The notes under the pieces are model-generated. The model ran no database searches and had not been told where the DNA came from. It worked only from the letters and a program-made list of their open reading frames with translations. Positions 39,501 through 51,500 of a stretch of 64,000 nt of DNA are shown piece after piece. Both the position numbers and the translations under genes were made by a program. The DNA comes from Lepidonotus clava (lineage: Eukaryota > Annelida > Polychaeta > Phyllodocida > Polynoidae): the NCBI GenBank assembly GCA_936440205.1, contig OW387133.1, forward strand, positions 49,874,374 to 49,938,373. The letters run 5' to 3'. Position 1 is the stretch's first letter. The number at the start of each line of letters is the position of its first letter.

Positions 39501-42500
39501 ACACTAAAGACTATGAAACAGATCAATTTTCAAAAAGGGGGGGGGGGGCGTGCTATTTTGGAAATCTCCTCCCGCACCATAAAATAATTAAGTGTAATGG
39601 TTATCCAGAGTATCCCCTTTGATGGGGATTGAATAGTGACATGGCTTGGGCAGCGTAGTTATTTTGAGGTAGCACCTTGAGACTAAAATACTTTTAACAT
39701 GTCGACTAAGTTGTTTAGAGCTGAGATTCTACGCCCCGAGAGGTGTACCTTGCCGCACTACCCATAGTTGTAGACAAAGTATTCGTCCCTGGATATTGCC
39801 ATTCCTATACAGCGGAGGTGGTTGAGCAGGGGAGGGGATGCATCGCAGGCTAGTGCATTTCATGCTTTTCCCTTAGGCTTCGGGCCTGCGCTCTTCTCTG
39901 GCATGGAGCCGCATGCTTTTGTTTTTAGAGGATTTAGTTTTTTTTTGTTTTGTGGTCCAGCTTTTCGGCCACGTTCTTGTCTGAATTTGGCCATCATAAT
40001 GCTGCAAAATTAATTCTGTCAAATTGTATAATGTTGCATGGTTTTGAGTTCAGAAGAGCGCTTCCATGGTTAGGGCATTTTCACGTCACAGGCATGTGTG
40101 AGTAAGAGATATGTACATCGGTATCTCTTTGGCAAGGGATTGGCAGTTGAATAAGTAATGAAACTGATGGGACAGGACATGACAGGTTTGACACCGGGAC
40201 ACGCCTCTATGATGACTGCGTCCAGCTGTTGGCCATCTGAGGCGGCGCATTTCAACTAGCTTCTGTGTCAGGTCCCTCATAGGAGTACCTGTCGCGTTTC
40301 ACACCGGGACACGCGTCTATGATGACCGCGTCCAGCTGTTGGCCATCTTAGGTGGCGCATGTCAACTAGCTTTTGGTCAGGTCCCTCATAGGAGTACCGC
40401 GGCCCACTTCTTGACACGTGACGTAACAGGCCTCAAACGGGGCGGCGGTCATGGTGTCGCTCATACTCCTAGGACGTAACTTATGGTAACTTATGGTGTC
40501 GCTGAAACCCCTGGGACATACGTAACTTACGGTAAAAGTCTTGCCTCATCGATAAAAGATCGCTTTCGCCAGATCATGTGTCCACAGGAGAGCCAGCCGG
40601 GGATGTATAAATACGGCGTGGCATATGGCTATAGATCACTGGAAAACCTGCTGCCACCATGAACGCATCAAATGACTGTCCTGACTCTGTCCTGTCCAAC
40701 GGTGACCCGAGTATCAGCCCGTGCAGGATGATCACCAGCAGCCCAAAATTGGGTGGCGCGCAAATAACAGATCTTGATCTGTCTTCGGATGATTCCCTGT
40801 TCCCCATGGATGTGTTTCACGTGACCAATATTTTTGACGAGAACCTGGAAGCGTCTGGCTCTTCATGCACCTCCGCCATTTCAAAACCAACCATGGCCGA
40901 TGTGTTGGCTAAGATGGATCGCCTGGAGGCGAAGTGCCGAAAGGTCGAGTGTGAAGCGTCTGCGGTAAGAGCAAGGGCCGAAAAGTTGGCCATTATCCAG
41001 CAAGCCTGCGCCTGCGCCTGCCCAAACATCCTTGGCATACGAACCGAAGCCGAGTAATGCTATAGCTGTAAGTTGCGAAATATGTTTCAACGGCTCCTTA
41101 TATTATAAAACTGTACATATTAAACATAGTCTTGGTTTATCAATTATCGACATATCATTTAGTAAGTAATCGAATTCCATCTTAAATATATTTACAATTC
41201 ACTGCTTAATGCTTGGTTTCTTTTGTTTTTCTAGTATTCTGTTCGTTCCGCATACAAGGGCAGGTGCAGGGAAAACGCTGGCTTCACGCTTACTGCTGGG
41301 TAGGTTCATGAATTCGAAGATCACATAAGGTGATAACGATCGATGTGAACAGTGGAGACCTTAATATTGTTTTCCCTTAATATTGTAATCTAATTGTAGT
41401 GATAGAGCACGTGCACCCCAAGCGATGCCGTTCATGACTATAATACATATGATTATATTCCTACATTCAGGGCGGGGATGAACCATCCTCAAAACGCTGC
41501 GGTTATCCAGGATTTGGTTAATAACGTCAGCACCGGCGAAGATGCCCCCAGACCCGAGGTATTAGGTAAGTCTGATCGGTAGCAAGTTTCCCTGTTAACT
41601 AATTACCTGTACAGGTACATGAGTGGATGGATCACGCTCCTCCTAGTCATCTTGACTTAATACCTAAATTCAGGTTATCGGAAAAAGTGTTGATATACCT
41701 ATGTAAATGTTATAATTATGATGTAACTGTACTACTCGCTTGGCTTATGCGTGTCCATAATTGTCTATTAAATGAAAGATGACTTGGAGAGTTAATACAG
41801 GTTTAATCCATAATTTATTAATAAAGGCTCACTCCCGGAGGAGATATTGTTATTACAAATAGGAAATGTAGAACTAATATCATATACATTGAGTGTTGCA
41901 AATGTAAAGTGTCACAATATAAAGTATGACAACATAAGGTATTACAAAATATAAAGGGTCACAACAAATGTGACAGTGGCAGTCTCTCTTCATAAAAAGT
42001 CCTATCACAGTGTTTTGACACCTCTGAGTGTGTATCACAAAGAAGAAAGCTTAGGGCTAATACGCTTTGACACTAATTAAAAACCTGGTAAAATAATTCC
42101 ATACAATGTCAAAGTATTTCATATATATTTCCTCTACCATTCCTATAGAACGTTTTTGTCCTTTCCCGTGCTTTGATTTAACATGTAAGAACCCCTTATA
42201 TCCTTTCTCAAGTAGTGGCTTGAATTGTAAGCTGATTTCAAATCATTATTTATATAGTCGCTACCCAGACGTATTTCCGCACTCAGCAAACCAGGGCGAG
42301 GCGAGAGCGGGCCGGGGAGATCGAGGAGAAAAACAGAAAGGCCAACCTCCGTCACCATATAACCCAGGTAAATCAATTTTGGTCGAAAGAGAATGGGCGC
42401 TCGTGCAGGCATTATTTCGTGAAGCCCCGATCCTATTAAGCATGTACTTTTCTTATAGTTGCCATCTCACAATTGAACTTACACTTATTATTAGATCTAG

Positions 42501-45500
42501 AGTGACCAATTAATATTGCAACCCTTGTTAATACTGAGTTGCACTATTTAAATTCCAGCAAGTAAGATCCAATGCTAAACAACTTCTTTGTGTTTGATGT
42601 TGTTGGCCAAGTATGTCTTAACTATATTATATATTTAATAACTTTGCAGAAGATACAAAGACGGCGTGTCGCACTGGACGAGCTTGTTCATCAGGAGTGG
42701 GACGAGGATAGGAGGTCGGCCATGAGGGCCGTCCTCACACCAGACTATACAAGTGATGAGGATCGCGTCCTTGATGAACACTCCCCGCGATACCACCGCC
42801 TAATCAAAACCCTGGTGTGGGAAAGTGACGCCCTCAGATCCTCTAAAGCGCACCTAGACAACAAAGAGGACTCTGTCACCACCACACGTCAGCAGTCCGT
42901 CCGATTAGCTGTGGAGCGCTCGCCGACCTGCGACCCAGCACCAGAACGCCAACAGCCTCCTCCCGGCGCCCCAGACTGGGCAGTGAAGCCTGCGTATCGG
43001 TGTGGGGGAGGCGAGGCCTAACACCCCAGCTGCCCAGACATTATCCCCGCCAGTCAGCCATTTTGCCATAATTTGTTCAATTCGTTATAAAAACTGTTCT
43101 CCAAAGTACTTGGCACTTCTTGTTTTCACTTCGATCTTATTATTTACCCCTGCCTGCTAAGCAGGGTTGTTTAAATGTAAAACTGACTTTTTAAAAATAT
43201 ATCGGTACAATCTAGGTACACTCTATAGGTTACCAATATAAAGGCATTTAAAATGTTTCACATCATCACTCCATTATTATCGTAAAACCACAATTAACAA
43301 GACTAATAGGACTAGCTTGATGACAAGATTTTTTCCTTGACTAGAATGTATATAATAATGAAATAGAATAGAGCACACTTTAAATTACGAGTAAAGAGTA
43401 ACTTCTATCTCAAAAGATGACTATATTTGTAAATATAAATATCACATCACTCTAGCCGACTACCATGATTTAGGAATAAACTTCCAATTGGATCATCTGT
43501 CGGTCTTTAGATATATTGTCAGCAGCGCTACATAAAAGTAAAATAGCATGACAAGAAGGTACCAGCTGTACCAGAGACTGAGTACTAGTAAACGTCTCAA
43601 CAATTCAATTGCAACCTGCACACGACAACCTGTATATGTAAATTGTAATAGATATAGCCCAGTCGCCTGCACACCATACACCTTCGTGCTGTGCACGTGC
43701 ACACAAACATCAGCTCTAAATGCAACAGCTAATAATACATAAGGAAGGATAGGCCCATTCAGTCTGGGGAATTCGAGCGGTCAGTTCCTGCTGCCGTTGG
43801 TAGACCTCGCACAGCTACCGATCCGACGCCACAGACCGGCCCTAATTGCGTCTGCGGACGTCGCATCGGTAAATGTACGAGGACTGGTTCAGCATCGCTC
43901 TCAATACCTTGAAGACCAGGAGGTAGGTGTTGGTATAGATGCATTTCTCCCTGCGACATGTTATGTATACAGTGTTGGCAACTAACTTTTTGGCCTGTGG
44001 GCCAACAGGGCCGACTATATGCCAAGTATTGTCACTCCTGAGAGCTTTCTGACAGCCCTGATTTTTTCTTGTTAGGATAGGCCCATTCGGTCTGGGGAAT
44101 TCGAGCGGTCATTTCCAGCTGCCGTTGGTAGACCCCGCACAGCTACCGATCCGACGCCACAGACCGGCCCTAATTGCGTCTGCGGTCGTCGGGGCGGTAA
44201 ATGTACGAGGACTGGTTCAGCATCGCTCTCAAAACCTTGAAGACCAGGAGGTAGCTAGGTGTTGGTATTATTCTGTCTATACTCGTTGTCACCACTTACC
44301 ACCTGACCTCACACCTTACCCCTTCAACCCCGTCCCCTCCCAACCCTCCCATCCCATCAGGGGGACAGGAGGATGTGGTTAATTGCCCCCCTCCCCCTAT
44401 CCCCCCCACCCGTTCCATACCCCCACCCCCCTCCCCTCTCCTCCACCCGATCCCCTTCTCTCCCCCTCTTGCCCCCTCCCCCTACCCTGTCCTGCTTGCC
44501 CCCATCCCCAGACCAAAAAACCCATAAAAAACAACAACTCAAACAAAAAAACAACAAACTATGTATAATACTATAAATTAAGAAACTAAGCTAAACTAAA
44601 CTAAACTATTTACAAAATGTACAATAAAAACACCTTCTCTCCCCCTCTTGCCCTTGCCCCCGATTCCCTGTCCCCCTTGACCCCTGTCCCCCTTGACCCC
44701 TGTCCCCCTTGCACCCCCCCCCCCCCACACACACACACACGTGTAAGGTCTAGCCATGGAGACGAGGATTAACAAATATTGCATGGAAAGTTAAACCAAC
44801 GAGGGTAACACGAGGTACTATTGCCCTGAACTTCCATTTAGATAAAGTAGTTTTACAATTATATCGTAAGAGTCCCTATTATATAGGGGCGTTGGCATGG
44901 AACCAATTGGCCATGCACATATATCAAGCTGAAAGTCTACAACAATTCAAACCATGGTAAAGATATGTATTGAGGAATATGTAACGTGACTCTAACACCT
45001 GAGATAGGCAGGCTTAACATAGTCCTGCTTACTCGTTTTGTATAACTACTTGACTTTTTCAAGTGACATAATATATTTAATTATTATAATAATATAAACC
45101 GGGATAAATTCTTAACATAGACAATATCCCTTACTCATTAACAGTAGATGATAAATGAGTGTTATATTTGCTGAGTTACAAATATTGTACATATATATTA
45201 CCTACACCGAGAACTTTGTTAAAAGAGTGTGGTTAAAAAAAACAAAAAAACTTTACTCTCTCTGGTCCGACTCTCTGGTCTAGCTATTTGAGTCGGACCC
45301 TGAGTCGGACGAGAGAGAGTAAACAGACGCAGGGCTCGGCGGTGGTGGCGGTGGTGGTGGTGGTGGTGATGGACGTGGTGACGGTGGTGGAGACGGTGAT
45401 GGTGCCTGGCCATGGGGCTGGGGCGGCGGTGGCAGCTGGGGGTACCGGTGGGGCGGCGGCGGCAGCTGGGGGTGGAGCGGCAGCGGCAGCTGGGGGTGGG

Positions 45501-48500
45501 GCGGTGGCGGCGGCGGCGGGGGCGATGGTGGTGGTACCGGGGACGGTCCCTGGGGCTGGGGCGGCGGTGGCAGTGGGGGTAGCATCAGCATGACCACCTT
45601 GGCCCCTGCGGGCGGTCGTACCACCCTAAGAGAAAAAATACAAATTTACAAAATTGAAAAATATTGCCTTTGCTTTCCTTCGAAATAAGGATATAACCCT
45701 AACCCTAACCCTAACCCTAACCCTGTTGCCTTTGCTCCCGGCCTTTGCTTCGCTTCTAAATAAGGATGTAAGCTCGTAAAGTGAAAGTTGTTCATGGGAA
45801 ATTTGCATATGCATGTCCACTGACTTTTAATTATGCAGAGTATGTATATAATAAGGGTGAGGTAGCATGGCGTTACCTTGTTACAAGGGGAAAAAGTTAC
45901 AAATGAAATGAATGGATCAGAATTGATTCTAATACTAATTTATGGAATTCGAAGTTATATTTAGATAAATAATGGAGTGTTATAACTATATATTATTAGA
46001 CTCACTGTATGCGTGGGGCTGGCCCGCTGAGGACAAGAAACACAATCCCCGGCCCCACCTGCTGGGTGTACACCAGGCCTCTGAAAATTGAATAGTGAAG
46101 CTTAAGGTCATTTCATGTCTATCAATAGTAATCAGCTCCAGCAGAAGACGCTATCCTACAAACAGACACTATCCAACAAAACTTTGTCACTTAGAACCAT
46201 ATTTTATGGGATAGCGGTTGCACATGTACAAGCTGCTAAGCCGCAAAATTGTTGCTACAAAGAGATGCTAAACTACAAAGAGATGCTAAATGACAAAACA
46301 TTAATTTTATCGTGTAAATTATTTAAAATGGTACTTTAAGGGTCATTAAACCATGCAAGGAGGGGTAAATAAGGGGCAGGGCCACCTAGGCCGGCCATTC
46401 AGCCTGAGACATTCTCCCCGGGCATTCTCCCACCTTCCCGTCCTTGCATTGTCCAGGGGCGGATCCAGTGGAGGAGGGGGGGGGGGGGGGGGTGGGGGGT
46501 CGATTTTGCGCTAGGGGAGGTCAGGAGACTCACGGGATCTAGAGTGGACATGTCTGTAATAAGTGTCGAAAAGAGGGGGGTGCGCGCTATTGGAAGTGTT
46601 TGCTTCTTAATTACCTTTTGGACGAGTTTTAAATTTAAAAAAATGTAAAATTGGTCCCAAAAAGGCACCCGCGCAACCCCCTCTAAATCAGCCACTGCCT
46701 CCGCCAGATCATCTCTTTGCCCAAACGGCCAACTAAAAACCATCGAAAACACAACAGGTTTCTATATATAATAAACCCTTGTTCTTGGGAAAATAGGGAA
46801 CATAACTAACAAATAAAGACTTACTGTTGATGCCCGGGTCTATGTGCCATTGTGTGGTAATTGATCCTGAACCGTAATCCTCGATCGGAGGACACTCAAA
46901 TCAAGGTGTTTCCGTGTCCTGGGTCTGGAGCCTTCTGCGCCCCGGTTGAAATTCCGCTTATCTGTTTGTCCAAGACGTCGACGTATTCTGATATCTGACG
47001 TCATGACGTACGACGTCAGGTAGAAGCTAGCGCGATGCGAGCGTGAGAACTTAGTTAATTAGCGGAAAACAACACTCTTTATCTCACACACTTACGTTCA
47101 CACGCTATAAATAGCGCAATTAAAACACATATTATCGAAACACAATAAGGAATCAGCTGATGAAAAAGATACACTGGTTTTATATAATCTCTTGTTCAAA
47201 GATTTTGTTCACAGACCAAAGAGCTCGAGATAAGTTAAAAGGCATAACTACTTAAACTGCCATCTTATCGACTTCATGTTACAAAATAATTGGCGGGGAA
47301 TCACCAGACTGGTATGTTTTATGATAGCTGTTAGAAACGGACGGGGTGAGAGGGGCGGACCCAGGAATTTGTAGAGGGGGGGGCCCAAAAACATGATTTA
47401 ACAGGGCAAGGGGGGGGGGGGGGGGGCAAGGCCCGTCCGCCCCCCCCCCCTCCCCCCCTGGATCCGCCCCTGGGGTCAGTCTACCCCCCTCCATTGACAC
47501 ACTCTTATTTGGGAGGGCGGTGATTTTTGGTGTCCAAAAATAGGTGGCGGTCGCCTAAAATTCAGGAGCGGTAAGTCATGAAAAGTTGGCAGTGGGGAGT
47601 AACCTTCAAAGAGTCCCCCCCCCCCCCCCCGGGAGGGCCCTGTTGTGGGCGGATGACCCTAAATTATATAATGGCTGGAAGGGACCACCCTCGCCAACTC
47701 CCACTGGAAGACATGTGTGGGACTAGAAACGGACGGGGTCAGTCTACCCCTTAGTCTACCCTAACCCAGACCCTAACCCATCTTCACGGGTCAGGCTCTG
47801 TGCGGCTCCCGTCACCTACGTAGTGTAGGAGCGGGAGCCCGGTGGGGGGGGGGGCGACTTGGGTTTGAAACGGACCCACCAAGCGGGGGCGGGGAACGTA
47901 AAAATTGGCGGGCGGTCAGCAAATAGGGGGGCGGTGAACAATATGCAGAGAACAGTATAGGGGCAATAACTTGGTAATTAGCCTTATTGTTACTTTATTT
48001 CACCCAAAAAAATACAGTTATCTTATAAGAAGTTTTGTTGCATTACACAGGGGCGGACCCAGGAATTTGTAGAGGCGGGGGGGGGGAGCAAAACATGAAT
48101 GTACAGGGGGGTGGGCCCCCCATCAAACATGATTTAAAAGGGCAAGGGGGGGGGGGGGGTCCGGCCGCCCCCCCCCCCCCCTTGAATCCGCCACAGATTG
48201 GTAACTATAAACAAATAAAGGCCGGATTGAGTGTCGACACCCCCCCTTCAATACATTCTGCTACAGACTGCAGGCTTTAAGCCGGATGCCAGGTGCACAC
48301 GGACCATGCGCGGATCCAGGGGGGGGTCCAGACGGGCCTTGGCCCCCCCCCCCCTCCCATGTTAAATCATGTTTAGGGGGGCCCACCTCCCCCTGTACAT
48401 TCATGTTTGTGGGCCCCCCCCCCCCCCTCTACGAAGTTCTGGATCCGCCCTGTCACCCCTGTAACGACCCACAGAGACCGCCTCTCAGACTGGGGCAAAC

Positions 48501-51500
48501 TCATGGGGCAAACTGCAACACACCTCAGATTCCGTCCCAATCATCGGTTGAGACCGGGGTTTACTTACGCAGTGCAACGGGGCGTGGTGTGGCGTGGCCC
48601 GGTAAGGGTTCCACCATCCGGCGGTCTCTGGGTCGGGCCCCCGGGTCGGGCCCTGGAGATTAATCCTCCATCACGCAGGGCTCTCTCGCTCCCTCCCTCC
48701 CTCCCAGTCTATCCTGACAGATAACTAGTTTTACCGGCGCAGGAGCCTTGATTTGTGAAGACGTGGAGAAATGGCAATGTTTGACCCCATTGTAAGGCCC
48801 GTGGAGGAACCTACCCGTCTGAAAATCAATCACCTGCAGCATCAGGTCGGCGGTGAAATGGATAAGTCATTTCATTGACGACCTGATGTGTTTTCTCTCC
48901 GTGGGTTCGAATCCTGTAAATGCCTTGGTAAACTTGACGTATCGTCCGTCATACGGCAATAAGCCACGTGCGCCTTTTTTCTGTTCATAATTTTTAATTG
49001 TCATCGTCAGTACTATTTTATATCAATATTATGTAATTCACGAATATGTCTTGGTAGGGAAAGCCGGTGTTTAGCACCCCGGTAATAAGCTAAGGGGATT
49101 TCCAGAGATGAAAGTGGTCCATGAGAAAAAAAACCAGTAAATTCATGCGCGAAGAATTGCATGCATAAAGGGAGGGTCGAGTACTAAAATATTATTATTT
49201 GTTTAATTCTCCGAATTTTGTATTTATCTTAATTATTGCTCATTTTTGACTTTTAACATATCAATTTGTTCACAATTATGTTAAAGAATGTTTTCCTTAG
49301 AAAAAATCCAACTTTCATTTATCATTTCAAGACTTTTCTATCATCACTGTCGGAATAATTTAATGCTCCACAAGAAGAGAGACCACACGCCCAACCCCCG
49401 TTCTTCCCCCACATCACATAACCATCTGCAGCTGGTCACCAGACACCCCTGACCACAGCGCTACCCATGACGGGGATAAGACTACAAATTCAGAATGTAA
49501 AACTATAAATATTTCATATGGAAAAAACACATAATAAGTACATTTTCCTTGGTGTTAAGACTAAGAATGAAAAATATATACAAATGCTCAGTACATTGTG
49601 ATGTGAAATTTGTTTCTGACATTAAAGTGTGAACAAAATGTTGTATAAATTTATATTTGCAATACCAATGGGACTCCCCATATGAATCCGATCCTCCACT
49701 TTCTCCTTTTCCACTTTATACTGGGAAGGGGGCTCTTTCAAGGTTACTACCCACTGCCAAACTACCGCCCGCCCCTTCTTTTTCTCACCGATCCCTCCTG
49801 AATTCTAGTTGACCACGTGCACCCCTTGTTACAAAGGTCCCCATAGGTCTCCAGAAATAAAAGCAGGAGAACCATTCAAAAATAGCGTGTATCTGAGGAA
49901 ATCTTCATTCATTTTCCCTGTGTGGCTGGTGTCTGAGGGCCTCCACTGACCGTTACACACACCCCTCCTCCAGGCGGCCCTTTGATAAGCCATAAACTAT
50001 GGGTGGTATGTCTCAGGGTGGTGATAGGAGGAGGGGAGGGGGAGGGTGCATCTGTGACACACATTTGTAACCGTCCTGGTGGATTCAAAATATGTACAGG
50101 TCGTTTCATTAGATAAGGGGTAAATAAACCAAATTCAGTGTTCTGATTGATTCAGGTACGTTTGGACACATAATATAGGCTGTCTGAGCAAGTCGACATA
50201 AAAAATAACTATTCATTTTGGGCATAATGGTCAGGGACAATCACATTGAGCTCCTGGGGATGTGCACAGAGCAAAGACCGGGTGTGCAGTGAGGGCCACA
50301 CAACTGGAGGATTGGTAATATAGGTGACGCGCGGTGTATTCTGGGTAGGTCCCGATACCCCCCCTGGTTACTACCCACTGCCAAACCACCACCCGCCCCT
50401 TCTTTTTCTCACCGATCCCTCCTGAATTCTAGTTGACCACGTGCACCCCTTGTTTGTCAGGGAAGACTCACATAACCGCCCCCCAAAAAACTGGTTGACC
50501 GTTCTGTACATGTCAGTACCAGGAAATATGCCTAAATACCCCAAACTGCTTAATATAATCATCCTCGGTATGCAGAAGGTTTAATTCAGTTTGGCAGGTA
50601 TCCAAGTCTATCAATACTAGACTTTATCTCTTGATGGCTCGTGGTTGATATGTTTAAATCCATACAGTCAATTACACTAATCTATAAGTTATGATCTGAT
50701 CAGGATGGGGGAATCACTTGACCCATTTCATATATATATTTAACCGCATAGTTAAGCCACGCTCATACCGGTTGCTGCTTGGATGGTCCCTAGCCCGGGT
50801 AAGTTAAGCAACATTGAGACCGGTTGGTATTTGGATGGTGGCCTGCCCGTGTTCGAATCCCCATTTGAGTACATTTTTTTCGTTCATGGTCGTCCATGTT
50901 TCAATTTAATCCTCCAGGTGTCGCTGGAGGAAAGATCAGTCTACACTATCACTCTGCCACCTCGACGCTCGCTAACTGCGAATCATGGATGTCGATTCTG
51001 GCGCGGAGGGGTTATTCGCCGCAGATTGTCTACACTATACTAGAAGTAGGACGCCGTGTATTGCATCAGTCCTGTGGTTCTGATATAAAAGGCCTCTATC
51101 GGGAAACCCGTCCGGTGAGCCGTGACACTGGGCCACTAATGAATTATTCGAGCCCCTCGTGGGTTCGAAACCCACTAGATTCGTTAGGCCCGGCCTAACA
51201 AAACGATGTCGTTTCCCCAGTGTCAACATGACACTCACCACTTTTGTGAGTTTTTACTATAATATGTATTGAAACCAGATATATATATACGTTGATAAGT
51301 TTGAGACATAAATCTGTACGATTCAAAACATGTCAATATCTTAGTCCTCTGATAATTAATTTTGTGCCCACAGGAAAACACTAAAATAAATCGTGCTAAA
51401 CACATTGGCATTAAGTGACTCTTGATAAACTTTTGAGCCCTTGGAAAAAATGCACAGGAATTTGGAAGCAGTCATAGTAAATTAGAGTAGTAAACTATAT

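Noticed and set aside
44373-44568. Pro-rich plus and Gly-rich minus frames
   Set aside because: Pure C/T microsatellite; no splice context or non-repetitive coding part.
45288-45593. Val/Ala/Gly-rich plus frame
   Set aside because: Complement of the proline-rich exon; low complexity and no in-phase partners on this strand.
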